Positions 1 to 11,150 of a DNA stretch of 64,000 nucleotides are shown here, piece after piece; position 1 is the stretch's first letter; each line of letters opens with the position of its first letter. The DNA comes from Pleodorina starrii. Its lineage: Eukaryota > Chlorophyta > Chlorophyceae > Chlamydomonadales > Volvocaceae. Location: positions 2,450,501 through 2,514,500 of the forward strand of contig BRXU01000021.1 of assembly GCA_030267565.1 (NCBI GenBank), written 5' to 3'. The notes beneath the pieces were generated by a model. It ran no database searches, was not told the origin of the DNA, and saw only the letters and a program-made list of their open reading frames with translations. A program made the position numbers and the translations under genes.

Positions 1-909
1 CTTATCAACCTCGCGCCCACTGCCTGCACTCTCTTGCCCGATGAAACTCATCGCGTCCACTCTCTGTTTCCCCAGCATGGCCCTGACATCACTCTAGGCA
101 CGAAACCATGTGATCGTACTCTGCGGCGGCTGCAATTGACTTGTTTTTGAAAGATGCCTGATGCCAAAGCTTCACATGCCTGACCCGCTGCCGAGGCCTA
201 ACTTCCATACGCTCGTGCCCCCAACTGCCCCAACCGACGAATGCCGACCAGCCAAGAGCCAAGACAGTGACACCCCTAACACCTGACCTCTGTCCGTTCT
301 TGCTACTTATGCTTCCGGGAGTTTGAAGCCCCATCCCTACACTTGCCTGTGATGCTGGCTCCTGCCGTAACCTTTCCACTGAAGGATTGTCTTTTCCCGC
401 ACCGCGCCTGCATACCTACGGGACCCCACGTGCGTTTTCGCCCCTGATTGATATTCCCCATCTCCACAGCGACTCCATTCCGACATGTCCCACCCCCCGT
501 CCCAGAGACCCTCGCAGCGCCTTATGCAGCGCCCCACCCCGCCCACATCCAGAATGCGAAGAGGCGCAAGAAGGGGACAAGCAATCTCACTGGCCACCTT
601 ACATGGAGAATGGCGCGTGCCACTCAAATTATGGGCAATAATGTTTGTCTGCTCACGTTCGCATCGAGCTCTAGCGGCCTCAGAACTCGCGACGCCTTCG
701 CCAATCAGCAAGTCAGCACAAAACTGCGGGGCACACCTCGCCAACAAGCCTATGGCTAAGAGGTCAATAATGGTTACACTCCTATGCGACCCGCATAATC
801 CAAGCCATCAGGGTACACAAGCAAGCTCGGCTCCCCGATCAATCAGTGTCGCGACCCCGCTCCTACAAGGAAAAGCTCTTCTCAGGCTGCAATTATCGTT
901 GCTACACAA
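1..909. other. PSAD 3' flank, no gene recognised
   Basis: Downstream side of PSAD. Open frames occur on both strands, but none has a recognisable motif, a splice pattern or a clear codon bias, so I assign no gene. The last ~140 bases should be PSAD 3' UTR. Confidence 0.5.
774..778 (-). terminator. TGTAA poly(A) signal of PSAD
   Basis: The + strand reads TTACA, which is TGTAA on the PSAD strand, 132 bases beyond the stop. TGTAA is the usual volvocine poly(A) signal, and the spacing would give a short 3' UTR. Confidence 0.6.
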
Positions 910-1488
910 TTAGATCTCCGACGGGCTCATCATGCGGCCAGAGAACTTGACCTTGATGGGGTTGACGTTCTGGCCGATGCGGCGCATGTTCTGGTTCACG
1001 CCAACGCGGCCAGCGTTGACCTTCTCCGGGTACACGCCGTCAGCGGGGTGCAGGTACTGCACCTTGCCATCCGGGAAGACGCGGTAGAAGGCCGGGGTCA
1101 GCTTGAACTTGGTGCGCAGCTGGGTCGTCAGGGCGAGGCACTGCTCCTTCTTGGCGAACTTGAGCAGGTTAGGGCCCTGGCGCATGATAGCGGCACCGCC
1201 AGTCGGCATCTCGAAGATCTGCTCCTTCTTAGCCTCCCAGGTGATGACGTAGAACTCCTCCTGCTGAGCCTTGCGGAGCAGACCGCCAGTGCTGCCACCG
1301 AAGATGGGGCTGGGAGTATCGGGGTTCAGCGTCGGCGGAGTCCAGACGGGCTTCTCAGCCGGAGCGGTAGCCGTCGCAGCCTCCTCAGCGCGGACGACCA
1401 CGCAGCGGCGCGCCGGGCGAACGGCGACAACGCGCGATGCAGACACGCGGGTGGCAGTAGGCGCCTGGGTGCGCATCATGACGGCCAT
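910..1488 (-). CDS. PSAD: Photosystem I subunit II (PsaD), plastid-targeted
   Basis: 192-aa stromal subunit of photosystem I that forms the ferredoxin docking site and helps hold PsaC. Residues 1 to about 35 are a basic, Ala/Ser/Thr/Arg-rich transit peptide beginning [10 protein letters not shown]. The mature part carries the family core: [58 protein letters not shown] and the C-terminal [14 protein letters not shown]. The frame stays open 18 codons upstream, but the ATG at 1488 gives the expected volvocine N-terminus, so I use it. The gene has no intron, as in Chlamydomonas PSAD, in contrast to almost every other gene in the window. Promoter and 5' UTR should lie just above 1488. Identification is very secure. 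Confidence 0.98.
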   Translation of the reverse strand: MAVMMRTQAPTATRVSASRVVAVRPARRCVVVRAEEAATATAPAEKPVWTPPTLNPDTPSPIFGGSTGGLLRKAQQEEFYVITWEAKKEQIFEMPTGGAAIMRQGPNLLKFAKKEQCLALTTQLRTKFKLTPAFYRVFPDGKVQYLHPADGVYPEKVNAGRVGVNQNMRRIGQNVNPIKVKFSGRMMSPSEI

Positions 1489-3990
1489 CTTTGCTACTGT
1501 AAGTGGCAAGTGAAGTGAATGAAATGCAACACCAGTGCGCAAAGGTGTTGCGCTCTGAGCGAGGCTTTAGAGTCTCGCACCAGATGCGGAGATCGACCAG
1601 ATGGGCCCTGTGTCCACTCCCACTGACAAAATTCCAAACGGTTCTATTGTCGCTGAATTACATGTATACCTACTACCTTATTCGTAATTAATGCCTTCGT
1701 GCAATTTATACATGATTCCCGTCTGCCCGCTGCAACCTATCCTACATCTCCCCTTCAAAAGTTAGTATGAGGATTGAACTTGAATGGTAACAGGTTTCAA
1801 TTTTCAGGTTTGTCTAATTACAGGACATGCATTAAGTTCGGTTCGCCGGTCGCATTTTGAGGAGTGTCATCAGTTTGGGCAACGCGATGAACCCTGTCTG
1901 TCGACTGTGAAACTTTCTTAGCGTATGGACTGGGAGGAGGTACTCAAATTCGTGCCTTCAGGCCATACTGTGGATGGCTTGCCCGTTTTCGCTGTCGTTT
2001 CCTTTCCCGCGTCTTGCTGCCCTTTATCGCCGTCACACGCCGTTGTCCCCATGGTTATAAAGAGCAACTCGCGCCTCGGCGAGATGTAGCCCCCTGTGGT
2101 CCCACAAGCCGTTCTTTCGGCGCACCTTGTCTGAAGGCGAATTAGCTCCTTGTCAGCCTGCAATCCCCTTCCGTACGGCCGTTCGTGTCCTCCTCCGTGT
2201 ACTCCTTAGGAATCGCTACCCAATGTACCCAGCGTATTCCCCGGACCCCAGTTGGCGCGATGCGATGTGTCCTGGCAATGCGCTACCAGCTGCATGTCTA
2301 TGCGCACTCCTAGTGAGCTTTCCCTTAGTCCCCTACCTTCATGTGCCTGGTACCGCTCGTAACGGCAAGCCTTAAGCATGGCCGGGACAAGGACTCACAT
2401 TTTGGGGAATGTTGCTCGTGCTGACGGCGTGGGCAGCGGGGCTGGCGCCCTGAACGTACAAACGGATGAATGCATGCCATCGGGCCCGTAGTAGCCACAC
2501 GGCTAGTAGCACTTCACGATCAGTCAGCGCCCAGTGGACGGGCTCAGCCGCCTACCCCGGGCGTGCCCGGTTGGTGCGGGATACCAAACCATTCGCGGTG
2601 ATGGACATTGGGGCGCGGACGCGCCGTCGTTCTCGTGGTTGCTACAGTGAGCTCCTGACTCCGGAAGGATAGAGACAACGAGCTCCGTGGGCCAGTGGCC
2701 TCCGTATCTGTAAACCCCAGCGATGCCGGCGACGCTGCATGACAGGGGCTCGTCTGCCCTGTGGGGTCCTCGCTCGATATAGCATCGTGTCGGTCAGGGC
2801 CAACATTTCCGTGTTGACGGGTCTGGCTTAAGAGGCCACCTGGTCAGGTAACACCTTTCGGTTGCAGCCCGCGGGTCGCTGCCAGGTCCATCGATGCGCG
2901 CTTGTTACAGTGGCGGGCGCAGTTATGCGTGGTGTTGCAATGGACTCCAGACCCTCCTTCGGAGGGTAGAGCCAGCGAGCCAGCTGGCCGTTTGCACTGT
3001 CGCGAAGACGACCAGGGCAAAGGCAAGCCCAACCAGGCCAGACAGCACGAACCACCCAGACAGGAGTGGACCCGGGGGAAAGGCACTAAGGCCCAGGACC
3101 CTTGGGGATTTCGCCATGCGGCTCCAATTTGTGCCCACAGGGTCGGGGAGCTTTAGGCCACGTGCTGGCGGGCAGATGCACCTTTCACAGCGCTCCAGAT
3201 CTTGATGCGCCCCGCAACGCCGCGAGACAATGGTGCGCTGTGATCCCCACACCTTCGCACCGTCTCTCCTAGGCCCGGGTCGCTGCGCAGGCCGCACACT
3301 ACGAGTGAAGATGAAGGTACCGTATCTCAGCCAACGCCAGCTGCCAGTCACGTGGACAGACGTACCGGCGCTTGACGGTGGATGGGATTGCACTGCTGCG
3401 GACCTCCCATGTGCCGCAAGCCCGACCTGTGCCCTGCGGGTACGAACGGTTTCCCCCCTTGCACACCACTGCACGCCCAGGCAGCTTCAGTTCTTGGGAT
3501 GCAGTGGGGCGCAGGCGGTGGTGGGCCAGGTGTTGACGCCGGTTGACCCCTTCTCTCGGGAGCACCCGTGGCTGGTTCTCGGGCCGGATGGTCCACAGCG
3601 TTGTGTTTGGGACGTGGTTGCCCTGGTGGCATCCAATGCGCTGTAGGTTGGTCGTCGTCTTATAGCAGATGCCAGACGGCGCCCCTGGGCGTCTACTGAT
3701 GAGCGCAGGTCACGTAGGTGTTCATCTCCGGCCAAACGCTGGCACCTGGACTTTTCCAGTGCCGCTTGCCGTACACCGGAAGTTGGGAGGGTACTAATGG
3801 CGTTAGGGCAGCTTTGTGTGTTCCGTTTAGATATCACCTGAGCTTTATTGTTGCCTATTTCAAAACCAATACTATAGCTAATAAGTATTGTGAGGCGCCA
3901 TTTTGCTGACAGCCTGCCGACTCTCGACATTGTTGGTTTGTTGGCTGTAGGAAAAGCTCAATATCTCTGGTAATCACCTAAGAATACATT
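1489..3990. other. PSAD upstream region and unassigned 2.5 kb
   Basis: The first few hundred bases should hold the PSAD promoter; an AT-rich stretch lies at about 1620-1760. The rest (about 1900-3900) has frames open on both strands, none with a recognisable domain. Some translate to hydrophobic runs, but no splice structure or family motif supports them. Old transposon debris is possible; I saw no terminal inverted repeats. Confidence 0.4.
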
Positions 3991-4507
3991 ATGAATTTTG
4001 GCGGCCCTAAACCAGATGCAATGATGCCGACGGACCCGAACTCTGTTCCGCCTCGGCCGAGCGCCGCGCCGCCACCGTGTCCGCGCTGCGAGCTCGTCAA
4101 GTCACAAGTAAGTAGACGAGCCACATGCCGTTGAACGTATTACAGGGGAGCGCCAGCTGAAATGGTCTCAGGTCGCAGCTGTTCCGGAATTGACTATGTG
4201 ACCCGATGGACCCGCGCAGTGCACCAAGACCATTATCAACTACCAGAAGTCGCATCGCAAAAAGATCGATGCGCTTCGCACGGAGCTCAAGTCCTCGCGC
4301 CAGCAAGTGGAGAGCCTGCAGCGGCAGCTGCGGGGGTACCGGGTGGCAGGCCGGGTGGTGCCCGCTGTTGCTGCTGTCGCAGCTGCTGGCTGGCTTCTGC
4401 TGCGGCTACTGCGAAAACCAAGCGGCAGCTCTGAAGGCGCAAGTCCCCCGCAGCAGCAGCAGGAGGCGGTTCCGGCGCCGCAAGCCGATGAAGCTGCAGC
4501 CTTGTGA
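3991..4507 (+). CDS. Unknown small protein, CxxC motif plus coiled coil and C-terminal membrane anchor
   Basis: Two exons, 3991-4107 and 4220-4507, joined in phase 0 across a GTAAGT donor and a CGCGCAG acceptor, encode 134 aa. Exon 1 is Pro-rich and ends with PCPRCELVKSQ; exon 2 continues CTKTIINYQKSHRKKI, then a heptad-like basic helix to about residue 97. A hydrophobic Ala/Val/Leu segment follows (about 108-124), flanked by Arg/Lys, and then a Gln/Ala-rich tail. The layout suggests a membrane-anchored coiled-coil protein, with the CxxC plus following Cys possibly binding metal. I do not recognise the family. The ATG follows an AT-rich leader. Confidence 0.6.
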
Positions 4508-6287
4508 GCCGGAACTGCCGGATCGGGCGCAGCACTTCGGGGGCTGTTGTCACTCCGGATGGCCTGACATCATTCGTGTCCAGCCTTGTGCCAGCTTTCA
4601 ACCGGCACGGGCCGTCGCCGATGTGCCTAGGAGTAAAAAGCTAGCGTGGTGGGCGTTTCAACAGGACAGCAGCGGAATGAATGTCCCTGGCTTCCGGGAC
4701 GGACTGCGGACGTGGCGGCGGTCGGGCTGTACTTGAGGGGCATTTGGGGAAAGGGATGGTGCATCGTATACGTTGTACGAACAAGAGCTGGCCTGTGGCG
4801 CGCCTGCGCCGTGGCAAAGACAGTGTGATGTAGATGACAGACAGGCCGCGCCCCGTGGGTATGGCTTGCCTGCATTACAATTGGTGGTAGCTAGGAGCAG
4901 GGTAGGAGTAACTGGGTGGCTGGTCATTGCGAGGAAAGGAACAAGGGGTGTGACATGGCGCACAAATGTGGCGTGTGATGCTTTAAGGCCGGGACAGGTG
5001 GGGAGCTTCCGCGCAGCACCGACATGAGGTAGCAGGTAGGCTACGCGTATGTTATAGGTAGGGTTGAAACGGCGGCATTGTCTTTACACGTTTTATGTAA
5101 TTCAGCGTCACAACACCTGTGGGGGTGTTTGGCCACTGACGGATGGACAGATCAGGCTTGGATACGGCCGGCAATTACCCACCAAGCACCTCAGCGGGTG
5201 CTGATCATGATCACAATGGGGTGCTAGCTTCGGGGAGCTATCGGCAGTGTTGGATTTGGCGTACCGTACGTTTTGAAAAGCCGGCTTGAAACATGAAGGG
5301 CGCCATATCAAGTCCAAGAATGTGCATTCATTATTTTACGCTAAACCCAGTGCATCTTCTTACCATAAAGCAACTGACACAGAGAAGCACACGGCCGAAA
5401 GGAACTCTCGGAAATGAAGGTACGGGACCATCATACAAGTTGCCCACCAAAGAGCAACCGATGCGTGAAGTCCCATAAATGGAGACATGAATGGAGACCT
5501 CAGTCTCAGCCCTTGGCATTCGGGATTCGGCTCAACTTGGTCGTACACGGACCGTACATCGACGTTTAAGTCCGAAGCAAGACGGCCGCAGGGTCTAAAT
5601 GCAGAACACACGCCACAGCTTAACGCAAGCACGTGTCTCTTTTGTTCATACTTCACCTTCTTATAATTTCAATAGCATGAAATGAAAGATACGCAAGCTC
5701 AGAAGCACGCCTCTTCTTCTGGTTTGCGGAGGATGTTGGAGGGCTTTCTCCTGGTGAGTTAAATTTGCTTGATGAAGGCAGCAAGGTTGCGACGGTAGTT
5801 GAAGGTTTCTCACACATGGGACACCCCCCTCACTCGTTTGCATACTTCCTTTGTGCGTGTGAAGGCGACGAAGAAATCTCGGAAAAAGGGGAGCTTAGGA
5901 GAGGAGAACGCGTTTTATTATCACCCTCAGGTAAAGGCCTCGCGACCTTCCGGCACGCTGCGCTGTCGCTGCTACGGGCAGAAGGACTGTTTGGGTGAAC
6001 GCTTTCATATCATTGCAAGAGCTTGTACGGATGTCGACCGCCGAATCGTCTTGCTGCTCTCGACGTGACATTCCTGAGGCGTGTCGCCGCTTCCGAAGCT
6101 TGAGGATTGTCTGCGACTGGTATGGTCGCACCCTTGATGTTTGTAGATGAAGCGTTGGGTTGAGCGCGGCAAAGAAGACGATTCCATTCCAGCCAACGAG
6201 CTTCCGCCTCCACCGTTGAGTAACCACGGCCTCGGAGGCTCGCAGCCCACGCGGTAAGGCACCGACCGCGCGCCTCTGCCAGTGCTG
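4508..6287. other. Intergenic, no gene recognised
   Basis: Holds the 3' UTR of the preceding small gene and the upstream region of the next. No open frame has recognisable features. The sequence is less GC-rich than the coding parts. Confidence 0.45.
5096..5100 (+). terminator. TGTAA poly(A) signal candidate
   Basis: TGTAA within TTTTATGTAATTC, 589 bases past the stop of the 134-aa gene. It is the first clear match I see downstream. Confidence 0.45.
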
Positions 6288-9272
6288 ATGCCGTTGAATC
6301 ACCGCGAGACTTATATCATCACCTCGGACACAACCTTGCGCAGGCGCTCCGTCTCGCAACGCTACAAGCTGCAGGAAAACCTACGGGTCAGCTCGGCCAG
6401 CTGCGCGACCGACAGCAACGCCGCAGCCTTCGTTTTTTTTGGACGTAGCTCGGCGGACGGCACCCGGCTTGTGGACAACAACGCCGCCTTCCTGCCCATG
6501 CCGCCTGCGGCCTGCGGCTCCGGCACCAGCACCTGCTTCGGCTCCGGCTCTCTCCTGTCCTCGCTGCAGCACCGCCCTCACCACCCCGGCGGCCTGCTGC
6601 TGCCCCCCAGCGGACCCCCGAGCGCCTGCTCCGACTGCAGCTCCGCCGACGGGGGCAGCAGCCCCGGCTCCGGCCCGCCGTCGACCAGCAGCAACAGCGC
6701 CCTGTCCCTGTCCCTGGCGGCCGACGTCCGCGCCGCGCTGAGCGCCGCCAGCAGCAGCAGCAGCGCCAGCAGCAGCCGCGGGGGCAGCGCATGCGGCAGC
6801 GGCAGCGGCGTCGGCAGCACCGACGACACTGCCTCATCCTCGCCGGACCAGGAGCGGCTCCTCGCCGCTGAGGACAGCAGCGAGGGCTGCTTCGACGACC
6901 TGCTGTCTGCGGCGACCCGTTTGCCCTTCGTCGCCGCCACCACGGCGCAACCGGCACCGCCGCCGCCACCACCGCTGCTGCCACCACCGTGGCACCAGCT
7001 TGCGCTTCCGCCGCAGCAGGAGCAGCATCCGCCGGCACCGCCGCCGTCGCGGCAGCAGCAGCCGCTTGCACCCACCGCCGTCAAGGTCAGCTGCGAGCGC
7101 GCGGGCTCTGTCTCCATCTTGTGTTCCGTCGACTCGGCCCTCGGCCACGGCGAGAGCGACGCCGCGGCGGCGGCGGCGGCGCAGCACGACGCCGCAGCCG
7201 GGGATGGCGGCGGCGGCGTCTTGGACCTGTGCTGCTGCGGCGACGGCGCAAGCACAGGCGGTGCCGTCGGCGGCGGCAGCTTGGCGCTGAGCCGCAGCTC
7301 CTCCCTGGCGCTTTCATTCGCCGATTTCATTCACCGCGACTCCCTCAACGACCCCGATGTCCTCTTTCGGGAGGTGCAGCAGCAGCAGCAATCTTTCCAG
7401 CCCCCGGCAGACAACCAGGATGCGGAGGGCGGCAGCGCGGCGCGGCAGCAGCAGCGGCAGCAGCACCATTACGTTGACGACGAGACCTCGTCCGCCTGCC
7501 ACCACGCCCGCGGCGCCGAACCCGCGGACGATGAAGAGTTTAGCTTTGCGCCCGTGCTGGCCGTGTGCGGCCTTGCGCGGGGGAGCAGCTTCGGGGACGG
7601 CGCCATCGGGGAGGGCGTCGAGGAGGACGGCACCTGCCGTTGGCGGCAGGAGAGCTGCTGGTCGCTGTCGGTTTGCGACTCGGACCTCGCGACCTGCCCC
7701 GCGCCGCAGCCCCAGCAGCAGATGGCTGTCGCCGCACGCGCGTCGGACATGGAACAGCAGCAGGAGCAGGCGCAGCCGATGGTCGCAGTAACCGCGGCGC
7801 GCGGCATCCTTGACTCGACGGCGAGCCTGGACGCGCACCAGCCTCAGCATCAGACCCAGATTCAGACCCAGGACGAGGTCCCGGACCCCGACCCGGCGTC
7901 CTCCGCCTCAGCAGCATGCGCGCCCTTCAGCGCGCCCTTCAGCGTCCGACTGGCGCCGGTCACGCCGACCTCGAACGGCCAAATGGCGGCCTCGGACGCA
8001 GCATCATCTGCAGCACCGTCGCCGTCTTCATCTTCCTCGTCGGCATCCGCATCGGCATCGGCGTCACCATCGTCATCGGCATCGTCATCGACGTCATCAG
8101 CCTCATGCCCATCAGTGGCCCCGTGCACCGCCGCCTCATGCCCATCAGTGGCCCCGTGCACCGCCGCCTCATGCCCATCAGTGGCCCCGTGCACCGCCGC
8201 CTCATGCCCATCAGTGGCCCCGTGCACCGCCGCCTCATGCCCATCAGTGGCCCCGTGCACCGCCGCCTCATGCCCATCAGTGGCCCCGTGCACCGCCGCC
8301 GGCTCCGCCGCCGCCGGAGCGGTGAACCTCACTGCGGTGGACTCGGCGGTGCAGCTCCTGAAGCAGCTGCGCGGCTCCCTGCTCAAGGCCGGTACTGCCG
8401 CCACCGGCAAGGCCACCGTCAACGGCGTCGCCGCCGCCGTCGCTACCAAGAGCGGCGCGGCTTGCGCCAGCGCGCGGCCGATTGGCGCGGCAGCGCAGCA
8501 GCAGCCGGCCGCCGCAGGCGCCATCGGTGCCTCCTTGGCGCAGGCGGCGCAGTCGCTTGCCGGGCTGGGCCTGCTGCCGCCGCCGGTTGTCGGCGGCCGC
8601 GCGGGGCCGGCGGCCACGCCCGCCGCCGTCGCAGGCGAGCGCACCGCGCCGCCGGCGGTAGCGACGGCTTCGGTCGTGAGCGCCGGCGTGCAGACCGAGC
8701 CGCAGCAGCGGGCTGTCGCGCCGTCGTCCGCCTGCAAGGCGCGGCTGCGGCGCATGCAGGCGGACTGGGCGGTGGTGCACCAGCGGATCGGCGGCGTGCT
8801 GGCCGACTACACGTCCCTGGCCGGGCACGTCGCCGCGACGGCGAGGAAGCAGGCCGCGCTGGAGGCACGCTGCGCCGCGGCAGCGGCGGCGGCGGCGCGC
8901 GGCAGAGCCGCGATGGCGACCCAGATTGAGCGAGGGCGCGCGGAGCGCGCCGCCCTGGCGGCCCAACTTCAGGCGGAGCGGCAGCAGCGGGCGGCGCTGG
9001 AGCAGGAGCTTCAGGCCGAGCGGGCGGCGCGTGCTGAGCTGGCGGAGCGGCTGGAGGAGCGGGAACAGCGGCTGGCGGCGCAGGCGGCGGAGGCGGTGGC
9101 GGAGCGCGGGTCGCTGCGTGGGGAGCTGGACGAGCTGCTGCTGTGTCTGGGGCAGGAGAGCTCCAAGGTGGCGGCGCTGGCGGGGGCGCTGGCGGCGGCG
9201 GGCGGCGACGCGGCGGCGATCATTGAGCAGGTGGAGGGCGAGTTTGCGGCCATGGACGCGGCGGCGGTGTGA
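6288..9272 (+). CDS. Low-complexity protein with C-terminal coiled coil and p115/Uso1-like tail
   Basis: Single long frame of 994 aa from the ATG at 6288; the frame extends two codons upstream to a GTG. Residues 1 to about 780 are low complexity: Ser/Ala/Gly/Pro/Gln runs and acidic patches, with six exact 11-residue repeats (SCPSVAPCTAA) near residue 610. From about 815 a long Ala/Arg/Glu coiled coil runs to about 940. It is followed by GELDELLLCLGQESSKVAAL, which resembles the end of p115/Uso1 vesicle-tethering golgins (plant GC6/MAG4 has a very similar LLVCLGQE.SKV motif). The armadillo head of a real p115 is absent, so this is either a divergent golgin-like tether or a protein that shares only that tail. 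The low-complexity part could hide mis-annotated introns. Confidence 0.65.
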   Translation: MPLNHRETYIITSDTTLRRRSVSQRYKLQENLRVSSASCATDSNAAAFVFFGRSSADGTRLVDNNAAFLPMPPAACGSGTSTCFGSGSLLSSLQHRPHHPGGLLLPPSGPPSACSDCSSADGGSSPGSGPPSTSSNSALSLSLAADVRAALSAASSSSSASSSRGGSACGSGSGVGSTDDTASSSPDQERLLAAEDSSEGCFDDLLSAATRLPFVAATTAQPAPPPPPPLLPPPWHQLALPPQQEQHPPAPPPSRQQQPLAPTAVKVSCERAGSVSILCSVDSALGHGESDAAAAAAAQHDAAAGDGGGGVLDLCCCGDGASTGGAVGGGSLALSRSSSLALSFADFIHRDSLNDPDVLFREVQQQQQSFQPPADNQDAEGGSAARQQQRQQHHYVDDETSSACHHARGAEPADDEEFSFAPVLAVCGLARGSSFGDGAIGEGVEEDGTCRWRQESCWSLSVCDSDLATCPAPQPQQQMAVAARASDMEQQQEQAQPMVAVTAARGILDSTASLDAHQPQHQTQIQTQDEVPDPDPASSASAACAPFSAPFSVRLAPVTPTSNGQMAASDAASSAAPSPSSSSSSASASASASPSSSASSSTSSASCPSVAPCTAASCPSVAPCTAASCPSVAPCTAASCPSVAPCTAASCPSVAPCTAASCPSVAPCTAAGSAAAGAVNLTAVDSAVQLLKQLRGSLLKAGTAATGKATVNGVAAAVATKSGAACASARPIGAAAQQQPAAAGAIGASLAQAAQSLAGLGLLPPPVVGGRAGPAATPAAVAGERTAPPAVATASVVSAGVQTEPQQRAVAPSSACKARLRRMQADWAVVHQRIGGVLADYTSLAGHVAATARKQAALEARCAAAAAAAARGRAAMATQIERGRAERAALAAQLQAERQQRAALEQELQAERAARAELAERLEEREQRLAAQAAEAVAERGSLRGELDELLLCLGQESSKVAALAGALAAAGGDAAAIIEQVEGEFAAMDAAAV
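8101..8298 (+). repeat. 33-bp tandem repeat, six perfect copies, in frame
   Basis: Unit begins CCTCATGCCCATCAGTGGCC and ends CCCGTGCACCGCCG. The six copies are identical, and 33 bp preserves the frame, so the protein gains an 11-residue Cys/Pro-containing repeat. The perfection implies recent expansion or homogenisation. Confidence 0.95.
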
Positions 9273-10099
9273 AGCTGTGCGAGGCGCGAGGCGGGGGGGG
9301 CGTCGTCGACACAAGCCGCGGGCGGTGGCAGGTCTGTCTGGACTGCAGCGGCATGGATGACGGTGACGGTGACTGCGGGCTGGGAGTGGTTTTCTTGCAG
9401 CGTGGCGCGGAGCGGGCGGGCGGCGAGATTGGGGGTGAGGGGGCCGGATGACGCGGGGCGGGAGGGAGGGAGGGGGTTGGGGAACGCGGGCGGGTCACGC
9501 CAACGCAGGTTGGCGGTGTGCGAGGCGCAGGCAGGAGAAGGGGTTTCAAGGCTGGCGAGAACGCTGGGTAAAGGTCACCGGAGCAGCAGCAGCAGGAGGA
9601 GGATGCGAGGCGGGAAGGTGCCGTGTAGCGCGAGCGGGTTGTGTGTGTGTGTGTGTATCAGCAAGGGTCGCTGGTGAGGTGCATAGGAGGGAGGGGTCTT
9701 GGGTGCCCCGCGGCGAGGCTGGCGGGGCGCATGCAGCGGCACGGTGCGCTGTCATGTAGGTCGTGTCATGTTAGCATGCACTGGCAGCTTAGCAGGGGGA
9801 CTTGCTTAAGACGTACACAAGCATGTCTTGTGCGCATTAAAATGACCCGAGCGCGTACTTCTCAGGCTGTCGCGTGTCTGGGGCAGCGTCAGGAAAGTGC
9901 CATTGATGGCGCCAGCCGTTGGCATGACCAGGGCCGATAACGATGCGGCTGTGTTCCCATCGTGGTTTGACGGTGTGTCGCTATCCCGGTCGTGGCTTAA
10001 CGATATGTCTGTAGTCCCCATCAGCCATCACGGTTGGAAGGAGCGAGACCCGGTCGGGTTGCGGCGCTGCTGCCTCATCTCTGCGCACCAGAGGGACGA

Positions 10100-10186
10100 T
10101 GGCGTTCTGTTTCCTAAAAGGGCAATGGCGTTCTGTTTCCTAAAAGGGCAATGACGTTTTGTTTCCTTAAAGGGCAACTGCGTTCT
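10100..10186. repeat. 26-bp tandem repeat, about 3.3 copies
   Basis: Unit TGGCGTTCTGTTTCC plus TAAAAGGGCAA at 10100, 10126 and 10152, with a partial fourth copy. The first two are identical; the third has three changes. Confidence 0.85.
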
Positions 10187-10706
10187 TTTTTTGTGAGGTT
10201 TGTTTCGGTGCACCTTCACGGCGGGTGGTGGTGGCTTTCATGGTAAGATTTCCAAGCTTGCTCTCCTCTTGGCAGCAGGTCTGTACGGTGTAGTACTGTA
10301 CGGCAGATCTACAAGCTTGGAGCCCTGCAGGGGCTTCCAAGCCGTCGGGAGTTGATGGCTGGGCGCACAGCATGCAGGGCCACAAATGCTGGGGCACATG
10401 TACAGGAGATGCCTGGCACGTCAGGGCGGCACAGGGTCCGGCTTTTGTACATAACACCCTGAAGCATATCATGTATGTGTGTGTGCGTGTATTTGCTTGT
10501 TTCAAATCGATGCTGATCTGATGCACACGTGTCAAGTTTTTTTATGTGGACACTTGGCGCATGCATTTGTCTCGAGGCGAAGGCTGCTAGGTGCTCTGGT
10601 GTGATGGCGTCCTTCTTGGGGGCAACATGCGCAATCTTGCGCTAGCTGTCGTGGGCTTTACGTGTTTGGTTGGTGCTGAAGGACCCATTCATAAAAAGAT
10701 TCAGTG

Positions 10707-10711
10707 TGTAA
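10707..10711 (+). terminator. TGTAA poly(A) signal candidate
   Basis: First TGTAA I find after the coiled-coil gene, about 1.4 kb past its stop. Such a long 3' UTR is possible but makes the call weak. Confidence 0.3.
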
Positions 10712-11057
10712 GATTTCAGGCGCGATCCGCAGTTCCCGAAACCGGGACTCACGGCTGCGTCCAAACCAGCTGCAGCTGCATCCATACAGCTTGGAAGTGA
10801 GGGATCAGTTAAAGAGAGACTTTGGCGCTGGGGCCGACTAGTCGGGAGTGGCCCAATGGCTGTGTCGCTGAGGGCTCCATTCCCCGATGCTCCTTTACAT
10901 TCCATAAGAGATTTCTGTGTGTGGGTGTCTCGTGGGGGCCATTGGAGGCCCTGGCGAGTCACGACCCTGTAATGATGATGCAAAGCCGCGCACATAACCC
11001 CTGGGTGCATGTAACACAACGGTGGAGCTCAATAGGCGGAGCCTCCGCTGCCCAGGT

Positions 11058-11150
11058 AGGTAGGTTGATTGATAGATAGATAGACAGATAGATAGAAAGG
11101 TAGGTAGGTAGGTAGGCAGGTAGAAAGGCAGGCAGGTAGGTAGGTTGGTA
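11058..11150. repeat. Tetranucleotide microsatellite (GATA/GTAG)
   Basis: GATAGATAGATAGACAGATA passing into GTAGGTAGGTAGGTAGGCAG repeats; intergenic. Confidence 0.9.

Noticed and set aside
1489..1542. N-terminal extension of PsaD to 210 aa
   Set aside because: The extra residues do not belong to PsaD; MAVMMRTQ at 1488 matches the known volvocine transit-peptide start.
2923..3474. 183-codon minus frame with a hydrophobic stretch
   Set aside because: Overlaps equally long frames on the other strand; no family motif, splice context or codon preference supports it.
4307..4507. GTG-initiated 66-codon frame as an independent small gene
   Set aside because: It is the 3' part of exon 2 of the two-exon gene starting at 3991, with consensus splice sites and matching phase.
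6388..9314. Several long minus-strand frames opposite the coiled-coil gene
   Set aside because: Arg/Pro/Ala-rich shadows expected from a GC-rich repetitive coding strand; only the + frame forms a coherent coiled coil and family-like tail.
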